A stretch of 29,613 nucleotides of DNA, taken from Scatosoma sp045652785. Its GTDB lineage: Bacteria > Bacillota > Clostridia > Christensenellales > Borkfalkiaceae. The notes beneath the pieces were generated by a model. It was not told where the DNA came from. It did no database searches and was given only the letters and a program-made list of their open reading frames with translations. The position numbers and the translations under genes are program-made. Each line of letters begins with the position of its first letter. The first letter of the stretch is position 1. The stretch is taken from assembly GCA_045652785.1 (NCBI GenBank), contig JAZOLF010000103.1, positions 1 through 29,613 of the forward strand, in the 5' to 3' direction. Shown piece after piece: positions 22,458-29,613 of this stretch.

Positions 22458-24377
22458 TTATTTGGTATAGTTGAGCGTGCCGCCAGCCAGCAAAATTTCC
22501 CGTTGCCGCGCCGAGAACGTCAAATTAAGAGTTGATTTTGCGCCCGTCGTCAGGTTGACGAGTGTGCATTCCGTTCCCCCCGCGACCGCCGCCGCAAACC
22601 CTTCGATCGCGATTTCGTCCCCCTGCGCAAACAGGTCGTAATCGTCAGGGTTTTGCAAGGTCATCGGCACAATGCCAAAGTTGATAAGATTTGCCACGTG
22701 GATACGGGCAAAACTCTTTGCCACCACCGCTTTGATCCCCAAATACAGGGGTACAAGCGCCGCGTGTTCACGGGAAGACCCTTGCCCGTAGTTGCTGCCG
22801 CCCAAAATCACACCGCCGCCCTGCGCTTTCGCCCGTTCAGGAAAAGTAGGATCACAAACGGTGAAACAGTATTCCGAAAGTTTGGGAACGTTGGAGCGGT
22901 AAGGCAAGATCTTCGAGCCCGCAGGCATAATGTGATCGGTGGTGATGTTATCACCTACTTTCAGGATTAAACTGCATTTCAAATCCTTTTCAGGCGCTTT
23001 CCCGACGGGGATGGGTTTGATATTTGGACCCCGTTCAACGCATACCTGCCCCGCACTTTCGGGGGGCGCAGGCATTTCCACCAAGTTATCGTTCACCAAG
23101 AAAGTATCAGGCAACACCACGTCCACGCCATCCAGAGTGGTCGGGTCTGTGAATACGCCCGTCAGCGCACTTGCCGCCGCCGTTTCGGGGGAAACCAAGT
23201 ACACTTCGGCATCTGCCGTCCCGCTACGCGCCAAGAAGTTGCGGTTGAAGGTACGAAGGCTCACGCCAGCCGATTTCGGGGAAAAACCCATCCCGATACA
23301 AGGCCCGCAAGCACATTCCAAAATGCGCGCACCCGCCGCAATCATATCCGCCAAAGCGCCGCTTTGTGCCAACATTGTATAAACTTGTTTCGAACCGGGC
23401 GAGATCGAAAGCGACACGTCGGGATGCACCGTTTTACCTTTGAGCATCGCCGCCACCGTCAACATATCGAGCATCGAAGAGTTGGTACACGAGCCGATAC
23501 ATACTTGGCTAATCTTCTTCCCTGCAAGTTCGACAATCGGTTTCACGTTGTCAGGGCTGTGCGGGCAAGCCGCCAAAGGTACGAGCGTGGAAAGGTCAAT
23601 TTCGTATTCTTCGTCGTATTTCGCATCCGCGTCGGAAGAGAGTTCCACCCAGTCGATCTCACGGTTTTCCGCTTTCAGGAATGCTTTGGTTACTTCGTCC
23701 GAAGGGAAGATGGAAGTGGTTGCGCCAAGTTCCGCACCCATATTCGTAATCGTTGCACGCTGGGGCACGGAAAGGGTTTTCACCCCGTCGCCTGCGTATT
23801 CCACAATCGCCCCTACGCCCCCTTTGACGGAAAGCAATTTCAGCACCGCCAAAATAACGTCTTTTGCGCCAACCATAGGGGGCAGGTGTCCGTTGAGCGT
23901 AATTTTAATCATACGCGGCATCGTGATATAGTACGTACCGCCGCCCATCGCAACCGCCACGTCCAAGCCGCCTGCGCCCATCGCGAGCATCCCGATACCG
24001 CCCGCCGTGGGGGTATGTGAGTCCGAACCGATTAAGGTTTTACCAGGAACGGCAAAGCGTTCCAAATGGACTTGGTGGCAAATGCCGTTACCAGGACGGG
24101 AAAAGCGAATGCCGTGTTTCTTCGTCACCGTTTGGATATAGCGGTGGTCGTCCGCGTTTTCAAACCCTGCCTGCAAAGTGTTGTGGTCGATATAGGCAAC
24201 GGAAAGTTCCGTTTTTACCCGTTCAATCCCCATCGCTTCGAATTGCAGATACGCCATCGTACCCGTTGCGTCCTGCGTCAAAGTTTGGTCAATACGCAAG
24301 CCGATTTCTTCGCCGACCTGCATTTCACCACATACCAAGTGGCTTTTAATAATTTTTTGCGCTATCGTATAGCCCAT
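22458..24377 (-). CDS. acn: Aconitate hydratase
   Basis: A 639-residue aconitase that converts citrate to isocitrate through aconitate with a [4Fe-4S] cluster. The cluster Cys residues are in CIGSCTNSS and in CACGPCIGMG. The N-terminal DHNTLQ and GSDSHTPTAGG and the swivel-domain GGSNYGQGSSREHAAL active-site segment are intact. The length is that of the shorter bacterial/mitochondrial-like form, not the 890-residue AcnA. The ATG at 24377 has AAGGAG 8 bp upstream, and 34 extra residues from an earlier start would overlap the upstream gene. It lies 28 bp after the Re-citrate synthase gene. Confidence 0.95.
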   Translation of the reverse strand: MGYTIAQKIIKSHLVCGEMQVGEEIGLRIDQTLTQDATGTMAYLQFEAMGIERVKTELSVAYIDHNTLQAGFENADDHRYIQTVTKKHGIRFSRPGNGICHQVHLERFAVPGKTLIGSDSHTPTAGGIGMLAMGAGGLDVAVAMGGGTYYITMPRMIKITLNGHLPPMVGAKDVILAVLKLLSVKGGVGAIVEYAGDGVKTLSVPQRATITNMGAELGATTSIFPSDEVTKAFLKAENREIDWVELSSDADAKYDEEYEIDLSTLVPLAACPHSPDNVKPIVELAGKKISQVCIGSCTNSSMLDMLTVAAMLKGKTVHPDVSLSISPGSKQVYTMLAQSGALADMIAAGARILECACGPCIGMGFSPKSAGVSLRTFNRNFLARSGTADAEVYLVSPETAAASALTGVFTDPTTLDGVDVVLPDTFLVNDNLVEMPAPPESAGQVCVERGPNIKPIPVGKAPEKDLKCSLILKVGDNITTDHIMPAGSKILPYRSNVPKLSEYCFTVCDPTFPERAKAQGGGVILGGSNYGQGSSREHAALVPLYLGIKAVVAKSFARIHVANLINFGIVPMTLQNPDDYDLFAQGDEIAIEGFAAAVAGGTECTLVNLTTGAKSTLNLTFSARQREILLAGGTLNYTK

Positions 24378-24405
24378 AGATTTTGCTCCTTGTTGTTTAT
24401 GCGGG

Positions 24406-25800
24406 TTATTGCAATTCAAACCAGTTGAGTTTGCTGCGCGCATCCCCTTTGAGCGCCGCAACCAGCGCGTCGAGTTCATCGTCCCCCATTACCGTCGTTC
24501 TTCCATCGGCATACAGCGCGTCGATACGCTGTTTCATTTCTTGCACCAACCAGTCCGTTTTGGCAAGCGCCTTGTCACCCTTCAAGCCGTAGCGCATATT
24601 CAGCCAGTACGCAATACCTGCAAGCCCCGAAGTGTTCGAGATGGAAACCGCCGCAGGTCGGTTCAGGATTTTTTCGGTGTCGAAAATGTTGTAAATTTCC
24701 GCGTCTTTCATCATCCCGTCCGCGTGGATGCCCGCTCTTGTCAGGTTGAACGCATCACCCACAAACGGAGTCATCGGGGGAATGTCGTATTTGAGTTCTT
24801 TTTTGAAATATTCCGCGATTTCGGTAATCACCGTAGGATCCATTCCGTCCATCGTACCCTGCAAGGACGCGTATTGCATAACCATCGCTTCCAAAGGCAC
24901 GTTGCCCGTCCGTTCGCCGATCCCCAGCAACGAGCAGTTGACGCCACTCGCGCCGTACAGCCAAGCGGAAACCGCGTTCGCAACGCCCATATAGAAGTCG
25001 TTATGCCCATGCCATTCCAGCATATCCGACGTCACGTCCGAATAATGGTGTAAACCGTAGATCAAGCCAGGTACACTTCTCGGGGGCGCAACGCCGGGGA
25101 AAGGTACGCCGTAGCCCATCGTGTCGCACATACGGATTTTGACGGGGATACCCGCTTCTTTGGAAAGTTTCGTCAACTCGTTCACGAAAGGAACAACAAA
25201 GCCGTACAGATCCGCTCTTGTCAAATCTTCCAGATGGCATCTGGGCGAGATCCCTGCCGCAAATGCGTCCTTGATTACCCCCAAGTAATGGTCGAACGCC
25301 TGTTGGCGGGTCATGTTCAATTTCTTAAAGATATGATAGTCTGAGCAACTTACCAAAATCCCCGATTCGCGGATGCCTATATTGCGCACGAGTTCGAAGT
25401 CTTCTTTCTTCGCGCGGATCCACGTCGTAATTTCAGGGAACTTGTAGCCAAGCGCCATACATTCTTCGAGCGCATCGCGGTCTTTCTTCGTATATACGAA
25501 GAATTCGCTTTGGCGGATGATCCCTTTCGGGCCGCCCAAACGCGCCAACATTTTATACACGTCCACGATTTGTTTCGCCGTGTAAGGTGCGCGCGATTGC
25601 TGTCCGTCGCGGAAGGTTGTGTCCGTGATCCATACCTGCTCGGGCATATCAAGCGGCACGCGGCGATGGTTGAAAGGGGTGTACGGAACTTCGCTGTACG
25701 GATAAATATCACGATACAAATTCGGCTCTTTCACGTCTTGCAAAGCGTATTTGTAGCCTTCTTGTTCCAACAAATTACTGTGTCTATTCTTTTCTATCAT
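24406..25800 (-). CDS. Re-citrate synthase (homocitrate/isopropylmalate synthase family)
   Basis: A 464-residue TIM-barrel Claisen-type synthase. It starts the catalytic domain with WITDTTFRDGQQSRAPYT, including the metal-binding Asp and the Arg-Asp-Gly-Gln motif, and later has HGHND with the metal-binding His residues. Length and layout match the Clostridium kluyveri Re-citrate synthase, an anaerobic, oxygen-sensitive replacement for the usual Si enzyme. The direct follow-on by aconitase and isocitrate dehydrogenase makes citrate the likely product rather than homocitrate or isopropylmalate. There is no LeuA regulatory domain. AAGGAG lies 7 bp before the ATG at 25800. A perfect consensus promoter is 78-106 bp upstream, so this gene heads the operon. 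Confidence 0.88.
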   Translation of the reverse strand: MIEKNRHSNLLEQEGYKYALQDVKEPNLYRDIYPYSEVPYTPFNHRRVPLDMPEQVWITDTTFRDGQQSRAPYTAKQIVDVYKMLARLGGPKGIIRQSEFFVYTKKDRDALEECMALGYKFPEITTWIRAKKEDFELVRNIGIRESGILVSCSDYHIFKKLNMTRQQAFDHYLGVIKDAFAAGISPRCHLEDLTRADLYGFVVPFVNELTKLSKEAGIPVKIRMCDTMGYGVPFPGVAPPRSVPGLIYGLHHYSDVTSDMLEWHGHNDFYMGVANAVSAWLYGASGVNCSLLGIGERTGNVPLEAMVMQYASLQGTMDGMDPTVITEIAEYFKKELKYDIPPMTPFVGDAFNLTRAGIHADGMMKDAEIYNIFDTEKILNRPAAVSISNTSGLAGIAYWLNMRYGLKGDKALAKTDWLVQEMKQRIDALYADGRTTVMGDDELDALVAALKGDARSKLNWFELQ

Positions 25801-25877
25801 AGCAGTTCTCCTTCATTTGGAGTATTTTGTTTTTTCGATTATATATTGTTGTTTCATCAAATATTCGAATTATTATG

Positions 25878-25906
25878 ATTATACACGATACCCAAAGCCT
25901 TGTCAA
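25878..25906 (-). promoter_or_regulatory. Perfect consensus promoter of the citrate-to-proline operon
   Basis: On the minus strand TTGACA (25901-25906), 17 bp, TATAAT (25878-25883). No other convincing promoter was seen between here and the proC terminator. Confidence 0.85.
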
Positions 25907-26001
25907 CAAAATACACCCCGTTTTTACCTTTTTCCTATAAGGAAAAGGCAAAAAATCCCCTTTCTTTGTCAAAGCCCGTTTTTTGTGTGCGCGGATATAA
26001 A

Positions 26002-26030
26002 AAAAGAGAAACCAAAAAGGTTTCTCTTTT
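26002..26030. terminator. Terminator of the leuB-ilvA-ridA operon
   Basis: AAAAGAGAAACC and GGTTTCTCTTTT form a perfect 12-bp stem around five A residues, with T-runs in both directions. It ends the leftward transcript after the A-tract array, so the array lies inside the 3' untranslated region of ridA. Confidence 0.88.
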
Positions 26031-26045
26031 CATCAATTTCCGTTG

Positions 26046-26159
26046 TTTTTTTGCCCCATTTTTATGCGTTTTTTACCCGTTTTTAGCGGTTTTTTTGCAT
26101 TTTTCTAACGGTTTTTGAGCCGTTTTTTGCCGTTTTTTTTGCTATTTTTCGGCTTTTTT
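26046..26159. repeat. Phased A/T-tract array 2 (predicted curved DNA)
   Basis: Eleven T-tracts of 5-8 bases with centres near 26049, 26061, 26071, 26082, 26093, 26102, 26114, 26125, 26136, 26147 and 26156. The mean step is about 10.75 bp. It begins 7 bp after the ridA stop. The 17-mer TTTTTATGCGTTTTTTA at 26059-26075 is identical to 20113-20129 in array 1, so both belong to one repeat family. Confidence 0.75.
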
Positions 26160-26166
26160 GCCAAAA

Positions 26167-26541
26167 TTACAGGGTTGCAATTACTTCTACTTCGACCAAA
26201 ACGCCTTTCGGCAGGGTCTTTACCGCCACGCAACTACGCGCAGGGCAAGTGGTAAAATATTGCGCATATACGCTATTAAACGCCGCAAAATCCCCCATAT
26301 CCGCCAGGAAACAGGTCGTTTTTACCGCCTTTTCATAGCCGCTACCTGCCGCAGAAAGCACCGCGCCCAAGTTTTTCATCACTTGTTCGGCTTGCTCCGT
26401 GATGCCGCCGTTCACAACATCGCCCGTTGCAGGGTCCAAAGGGATTTGCCCGCTGGTGAACACCAACTCGCCCACTCTGATGGCTTGCGAATACGGCCCG
26501 ATCGCCGCAGGTGCGTTTTGTGTGCTTACTTTTTCGATCAT
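26167..26541 (-). CDS. ridA: RidA family enamine/imine deaminase
   Basis: A 124-residue protein of the RidA/YjgF family, which hydrolyses reactive 2-aminoacrylate and 2-aminocrotonate released by PLP enzymes. Family marks are GPYSQAI, FTSGQIPLDP and CPARSCVAV, the last with the key Arg, plus the C-terminal GVLVEVEVIA. The ATG at 26541 has AAAGGAG 8 bp upstream. It lies 34 bp after ilvA, whose enamine product is its substrate, so the pairing makes functional sense. It is the last gene of its operon and is followed by an A-tract array and a strong terminator. Confidence 0.96.
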   Translation of the reverse strand: MIEKVSTQNAPAAIGPYSQAIRVGELVFTSGQIPLDPATGDVVNGGITEQAEQVMKNLGAVLSAAGSGYEKAVKTTCFLADMGDFAAFNSVYAQYFTTCPARSCVAVKTLPKGVLVEVEVIATL

Positions 26542-26575
26542 AATTCGTTCTCCTTTTACCGTCAAAAGCGCCGTG

Positions 26576-27778
26576 TTAGACGCCTGTCACAAGTTTGAAA
26601 CCCGCATCCGTCAAAGCAGCCTTGATTGCCGCGACGTGTTCAAAGTTTCTCGTTTCCAGCGTGATGCGCAGGTAGCAACCGTTGACGTCCGAGCCTTCGT
26701 TCGCGCGCTCGTGGCGTACCGAAGTGACGTTGCCGCCAAGCCGCGCAATAATTTCCGAAACACCAAGCAACTGCCCTGGTTTGTCGAGAAGTTCGACCGT
26801 GATTTGGCAACTTCTGCCCGACATCAAAAGCCCGCGCTTGATTACACGGGACAAGATCGTCACGTCGATATTCCCGCCCGAGAGCACGCATACCGCTTTT
26901 TTTCCCTGCAAGTTGATTTTGCCGAACATCGCCGCCGCAACCGCAACCGCGCCAGCACCTTCGGTGACCAACTTTTGCTGTTCCATCAGCGCCAAAATCG
27001 CCGCCGAAATTTCATCGTCGCTCACCGTTACCACTTCGTCCACGTACTTTTCTACCAGTTCGTAGGTCAGCGTGCCAGGGCGCTTTACCGCAATCCCGTC
27101 CGCGATCGTTGAAACGGAAGTGAGTTCTTCAATTTGGTGGTCGGCTATCGAGTTCGCCATCGACGGAGCGCCCGTCGCCTGCACACCGTACACTTTTACC
27201 GACGGCGCAAGTGTCTTCACCGCATAAGCGATACCCGAGATCAAACCACCGCCGCCGATGGGTACGATAATCGCGTCAACGTCTTGTATTTGTTCCAAAA
27301 TTTCCAGCGCGATCGTTCCTTGACCCGCGATGACGTCTTCGTCGTCAAAGGGGTGCAGGAAAGTATAACCTTCTTCGTCGCGCAGTTGCAAAGCCTTTTG
27401 ATACGCGTCGTCGTAAACGCCTTTCACTAAGCAGACTTCTGCACCATAACTTTTGGTGGCTTCCACCTTGGAGATGGGCGCGCCGTCGGGCAGGCAAATC
27501 ACCGCTTTGATGCCGTTTTCCTTTGCCGCTAAGGCTACGCCTTGTGCGTGGTTGCCCGCCGAGCAAGCCACAACGCCGCGTTCCTTTTCTTCCTTGGTGA
27601 GTTTGCTCATCTTATAGTACGCGCCGCGCACTTTGAACGAGCCTGTAATTTGCAGGTTTTCCGTCTTCAAATAAATCTCCGCGCCAGGACAGATTTTCGG
27701 GGCGAAAATCACGTCCGTTTTTCTGGAAACGCCTTTCAAGGCGTTCCTTGCGCGATACACATTATCAATCGTAAGCAT
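26576..27778 (-). CDS. ilvA: Threonine ammonia-lyase with ACT domain
   Basis: A 400-residue PLP enzyme that deaminates threonine to 2-oxobutyrate, the first step towards isoleucine. The PLP Lys is in ITGSFKVRGA and the phosphate loop is PIGGGGLISG. The last 75 residues (from about 325, QITVELLDKPGQLLGV) form a single ACT domain, as in the shorter biosynthetic or catabolic (TdcB-like) enzymes of Bacillota. With leuB two genes upstream, a biosynthetic role is likely. AAAGGA lies 6 bp before the ATG. Confidence 0.95.
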   Translation of the reverse strand: MLTIDNVYRARNALKGVSRKTDVIFAPKICPGAEIYLKTENLQITGSFKVRGAYYKMSKLTKEEKERGVVACSAGNHAQGVALAAKENGIKAVICLPDGAPISKVEATKSYGAEVCLVKGVYDDAYQKALQLRDEEGYTFLHPFDDEDVIAGQGTIALEILEQIQDVDAIIVPIGGGGLISGIAYAVKTLAPSVKVYGVQATGAPSMANSIADHQIEELTSVSTIADGIAVKRPGTLTYELVEKYVDEVVTVSDDEISAAILALMEQQKLVTEGAGAVAVAAAMFGKINLQGKKAVCVLSGGNIDVTILSRVIKRGLLMSGRSCQITVELLDKPGQLLGVSEIIARLGGNVTSVRHERANEGSDVNGCYLRITLETRNFEHVAAIKAALTDAGFKLVTGV

Positions 27779-27805
27779 AACAAATCCTTTTTATGCGGTT
27801 ATTTT

Positions 27806-29002
27806 TCAAATGGTATAAGTGCGAAGCAAGCTGTCGATAAACTGTTCCGCGCAACGGGGAGAACGGTTGCCTTTCTTTAAAGCAAACGCTTCCGCCTGCA
27901 CAAAAAGTTGATCTTCGGGGATCGTAATCCCCTTGCGGCCAGCCAACGTTTTGACGATGGAAAGATAGAGTTGCTTGTTCGGTTTTTGGAAATACACCAA
28001 CAACCCGAAACGTTCGGACAAAGAGAGCGTTTCCTGCATCGTATCGTTGCGATGCACGTCGTCGGTGTCGCGGTCAGCAAACGTTTCCTTGATGATATGG
28101 CGGCGGTTGCTCGTCGCGTAAATCACCGCATTTTCCGCCTGCGCGGATGCCGAGCCTTCCAACGCCGCTTTGAGCATACTGAAATTATCGTCACTCTTGG
28201 AGAATGCCAAATCGTCAATGAAAATGATAAACTTCAACGGGTTTTCGCTGATTTTTCCCATTACGTAAGGGAGCAGGGAAAGTTGGTCTTTGCGAAGTTC
28301 AATCAGGCGCAAACCTTGATGGAAATACTCGTTTGCCAGCGCCTTGACGGTGGACGATTTGCCCGTACCTGCATCCCCGCAAAGCAGGGTATTTGCCGCA
28401 GGTCTGCCATCCAAAAACGCAAGCGTATTTTCCACCACTTTCGCGCGCTCTTCTTCGTAGCCAACGAAACTATCCACGCCGATTTTATCAGCCGAAACGA
28501 TGGGTTCGATTTTCTTATCGTCCGAAACACGGAACATCCCATACGCGGCAAAAATGCCGTAGCCATAGCGGCTGATGTCTTTAAGCCGCAAGGCGTATTT
28601 TTCTACAAAATCCACTTCTTCGCTATCAAAAGACGGTAGCAGGTATGCGTTCACGCCCAAATCTTCCGCAAAATCGGATGGCGTAAGGGATGCAAAATCG
28701 GAGAATATTGTAAGTTCTTTTTCCACCGTTTGCGTGATATTTTCGTTAATTTTTTCCCCGCGCGCTTTCGCCTTGACGTACACATTTTCGTCCATGCAAA
28801 CCAAGTTTTCGACATAGGCAGTCAGGTCGCCGCCCGACGCGTAAATTTCCGCTACGAACGCCGCATACGCCTTGCGTTTTTCCCATTCCGTTTGCGACAA
28901 GCAATATCGCTCAAAACAGGATACGAGTGCGCTATCCGTCACGCCACGAAACACCGCCACAGAACACAGTTTTAGATAGATCGGTTGCAATTCCTTTCTC
29001 AT
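27806..29002 (-). CDS. AAA+ ATPase of the DUF815 family
   Basis: A 398-residue cytoplasmic ATPase. Residues 1-170 are a variable helical N-terminal part. The ATPase core follows with Walker A GDAGTGKSS, Walker B FIIFIDDLAF, sensor-1-like YATSNRRHI and an Arg-rich region DRDTDDVHRND. This order is typical of DUF815 (COG2607). The biochemical role of the family is not established. It sits between leuB (12 bp upstream) and ilvA (27 bp downstream), so it is co-transcribed with branched-chain amino acid genes, although no link to that pathway is known. Confidence 0.88.
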   Translation of the reverse strand: MRKELQPIYLKLCSVAVFRGVTDSALVSCFERYCLSQTEWEKRKAYAAFVAEIYASGGDLTAYVENLVCMDENVYVKAKARGEKINENITQTVEKELTIFSDFASLTPSDFAEDLGVNAYLLPSFDSEEVDFVEKYALRLKDISRYGYGIFAAYGMFRVSDDKKIEPIVSADKIGVDSFVGYEEERAKVVENTLAFLDGRPAANTLLCGDAGTGKSSTVKALANEYFHQGLRLIELRKDQLSLLPYVMGKISENPLKFIIFIDDLAFSKSDDNFSMLKAALEGSASAQAENAVIYATSNRRHIIKETFADRDTDDVHRNDTMQETLSLSERFGLLVYFQKPNKQLYLSIVKTLAGRKGITIPEDQLFVQAEAFALKKGNRSPRCAEQFIDSLLRTYTI

Positions 29003-29014
29003 AAATCCACCTGT

Positions 29015-29613
29015 TTACAAACGAGCGATAATCTCGTCGGTGATTTCCGTTGTAGAAAGCGCACTACCGCCGCGGGCAATATCCGCAGTACGAAGTCCGT
29101 CTTCTAACGCTTTGTCCACAGCGGAAACAATCGCACCGCTTTCTTCCACCAAATCAAAGGAGTACAACAGCATCATCGCCGCCGACAAAATGGTTGCAAT
29201 GGGGTTTGCCTTGCCAAGCCCCGCGATATCGGGCGCGGAGCCGTGAATAGGCTCATACAGCCCACGCTTAGTGTTGCCCAAAGACGCCGATTCAAGCATC
29301 CCGATCGAGCCTGTGATTTGGCTGGCTTCGTCGGACAAAATATCCCCGAACATATTGCTGGTGACGATTACGTCAAATTGCGACGGGTTGCGTACCAACT
29401 GCATCGCCGCATTATCTACGAGCATATCTTGCAATTCTACGTCAGGGTATTCCGCCGCGATTTCGTGGACGACTTTGCGCCACAAACGGGAAGTTTCCAA
29501 AACGTTCGCCTTGGCGATGCTGGTGAGTTTCTTTCTGCGCTTTCTTGCACAGTCAAACGCCACGCGCGCAATCCGTTCGATTTCCATACGGCTGTAACAT
29601 TCGGTATCGAACG
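29015..29613 (-). CDS. leuB: 3-isopropylmalate dehydrogenase, C-terminal part (cut by window edge)
   Basis: The last 199 residues of an isopropylmalate dehydrogenase; the frame is still open at the right edge, so the start lies outside. It begins within the family stretch DTECYSRMEIERIARVAF and has the catalytic Lys/Asn in SIAKANVLE, the metal-binding Asp region FGDILSDEASQ, and GSAPDIAGLGKANP. The Asp after GSAP is the NAD-specific form. It catalyses the oxidative decarboxylation in leucine synthesis. An internal ATG at 29587 is not the start. It is followed after 12 bp by the DUF815 gene. Confidence 0.93.
   Translation of the reverse strand, partial: FDTECYSRMEIERIARVAFDCARKRRKKLTSIAKANVLETSRLWRKVVHEIAAEYPDVELQDMLVDNAAMQLVRNPSQFDVIVTSNMFGDILSDEASQITGSIGMLESASLGNTKRGLYEPIHGSAPDIAGLGKANPIATILSAAMMLLYSFDLVEESGAIVSAVDKALEDGLRTADIARGGSALSTTEITDEIIARL

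Noticed and set aside
21263..25800. A homocitrate-homoisocitrate (lysine or coenzyme B) pathway
   Set aside because: The dehydrogenase keeps the Ser-x-Asn and Arg isocitrate contacts, the aconitase is a single-chain type, and the synthase is laid out like Re-citrate synthase.

Overview
This window looks like chromosomal DNA from an anaerobic, spore-forming member of the Clostridia (Bacillota), probably an uncultured gut-type lineage; I cannot place it more finely. The reasons are a Re-type citrate synthase, an electron-bifurcating Nfn transhydrogenase, a SPOCS/LysM spore-envelope protein next to veg and ispE (the same neighbourhood as in Bacillus subtilis), AsnA, a type II thymidine kinase, and several exact TTGACA-17-TATAAT promoters in AT-rich gaps between genes of roughly 50 percent GC. 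Nearly all genes lie on the minus strand.

Left edge (1-373): no protein gene. A strong leftward promoter reads into a tRNA-Pro(CGG) gene cut off just after the anticodon loop. A second copy of the same half tRNA lies 194 bp further on, with integrase-arm-like repeats between the two. This resembles a scar of repeated integration into a tRNA gene.

374-7306 (minus): an ispE-led cluster. Its order of transcription is ispE, an unknown TPR-like membrane protein, a two-gene heterodimeric ABC exporter with one degenerate ATP site, thymidine kinase, and a 5'-3' exonuclease. 7415-9244: a SPOCS/LysM spore protein with a sigma-E-like promoter, divergent from veg (plus).

9255-11632: an accessory-looking segment bounded by two near-identical terminators. 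It holds an orphan lipoprotein, two sets of divergent promoters that share a TTGTCAA -35 element, an operator-like palindrome, a 90-residue orphan basic protein, a candidate 81-nt small RNA, and a truncated gene with no stop codon before its terminator.

11647-16257: nfnA-nfnB (minus), then on the plus strand a CPA2-type cation/proton antiporter with a two-hairpin leader and an in-frame amber codon, followed by a QueG-like iron-sulfur protein.

16397-25800 (minus): what reads as one 9.4-kb operon starting at a consensus promoter: Re-citrate synthase, aconitase, isocitrate dehydrogenase, AsnA, an amino-acid-binding lipoprotein, ProB, ProA, ProC. It links acetyl-CoA plus oxaloacetate to 2-oxoglutarate, and glutamate to proline, with asparagine made alongside. 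NfnAB could supply NADPH.

26167-29613 (minus): leuB (runs off the right edge), a DUF815 AAA+ ATPase, ilvA and ridA, closed by a strong terminator.

Two roughly 120-bp arrays of A/T-tracts repeating every 10-11 bp (20047-20170 and 26046-26159) sit just downstream of asnA and ridA. They share a 17-bp identical stretch and should be intrinsically curved DNA. I regard these arrays, the 10.8-11.6 kb islet and the antiporter leader/amber codon as the most interesting signals.
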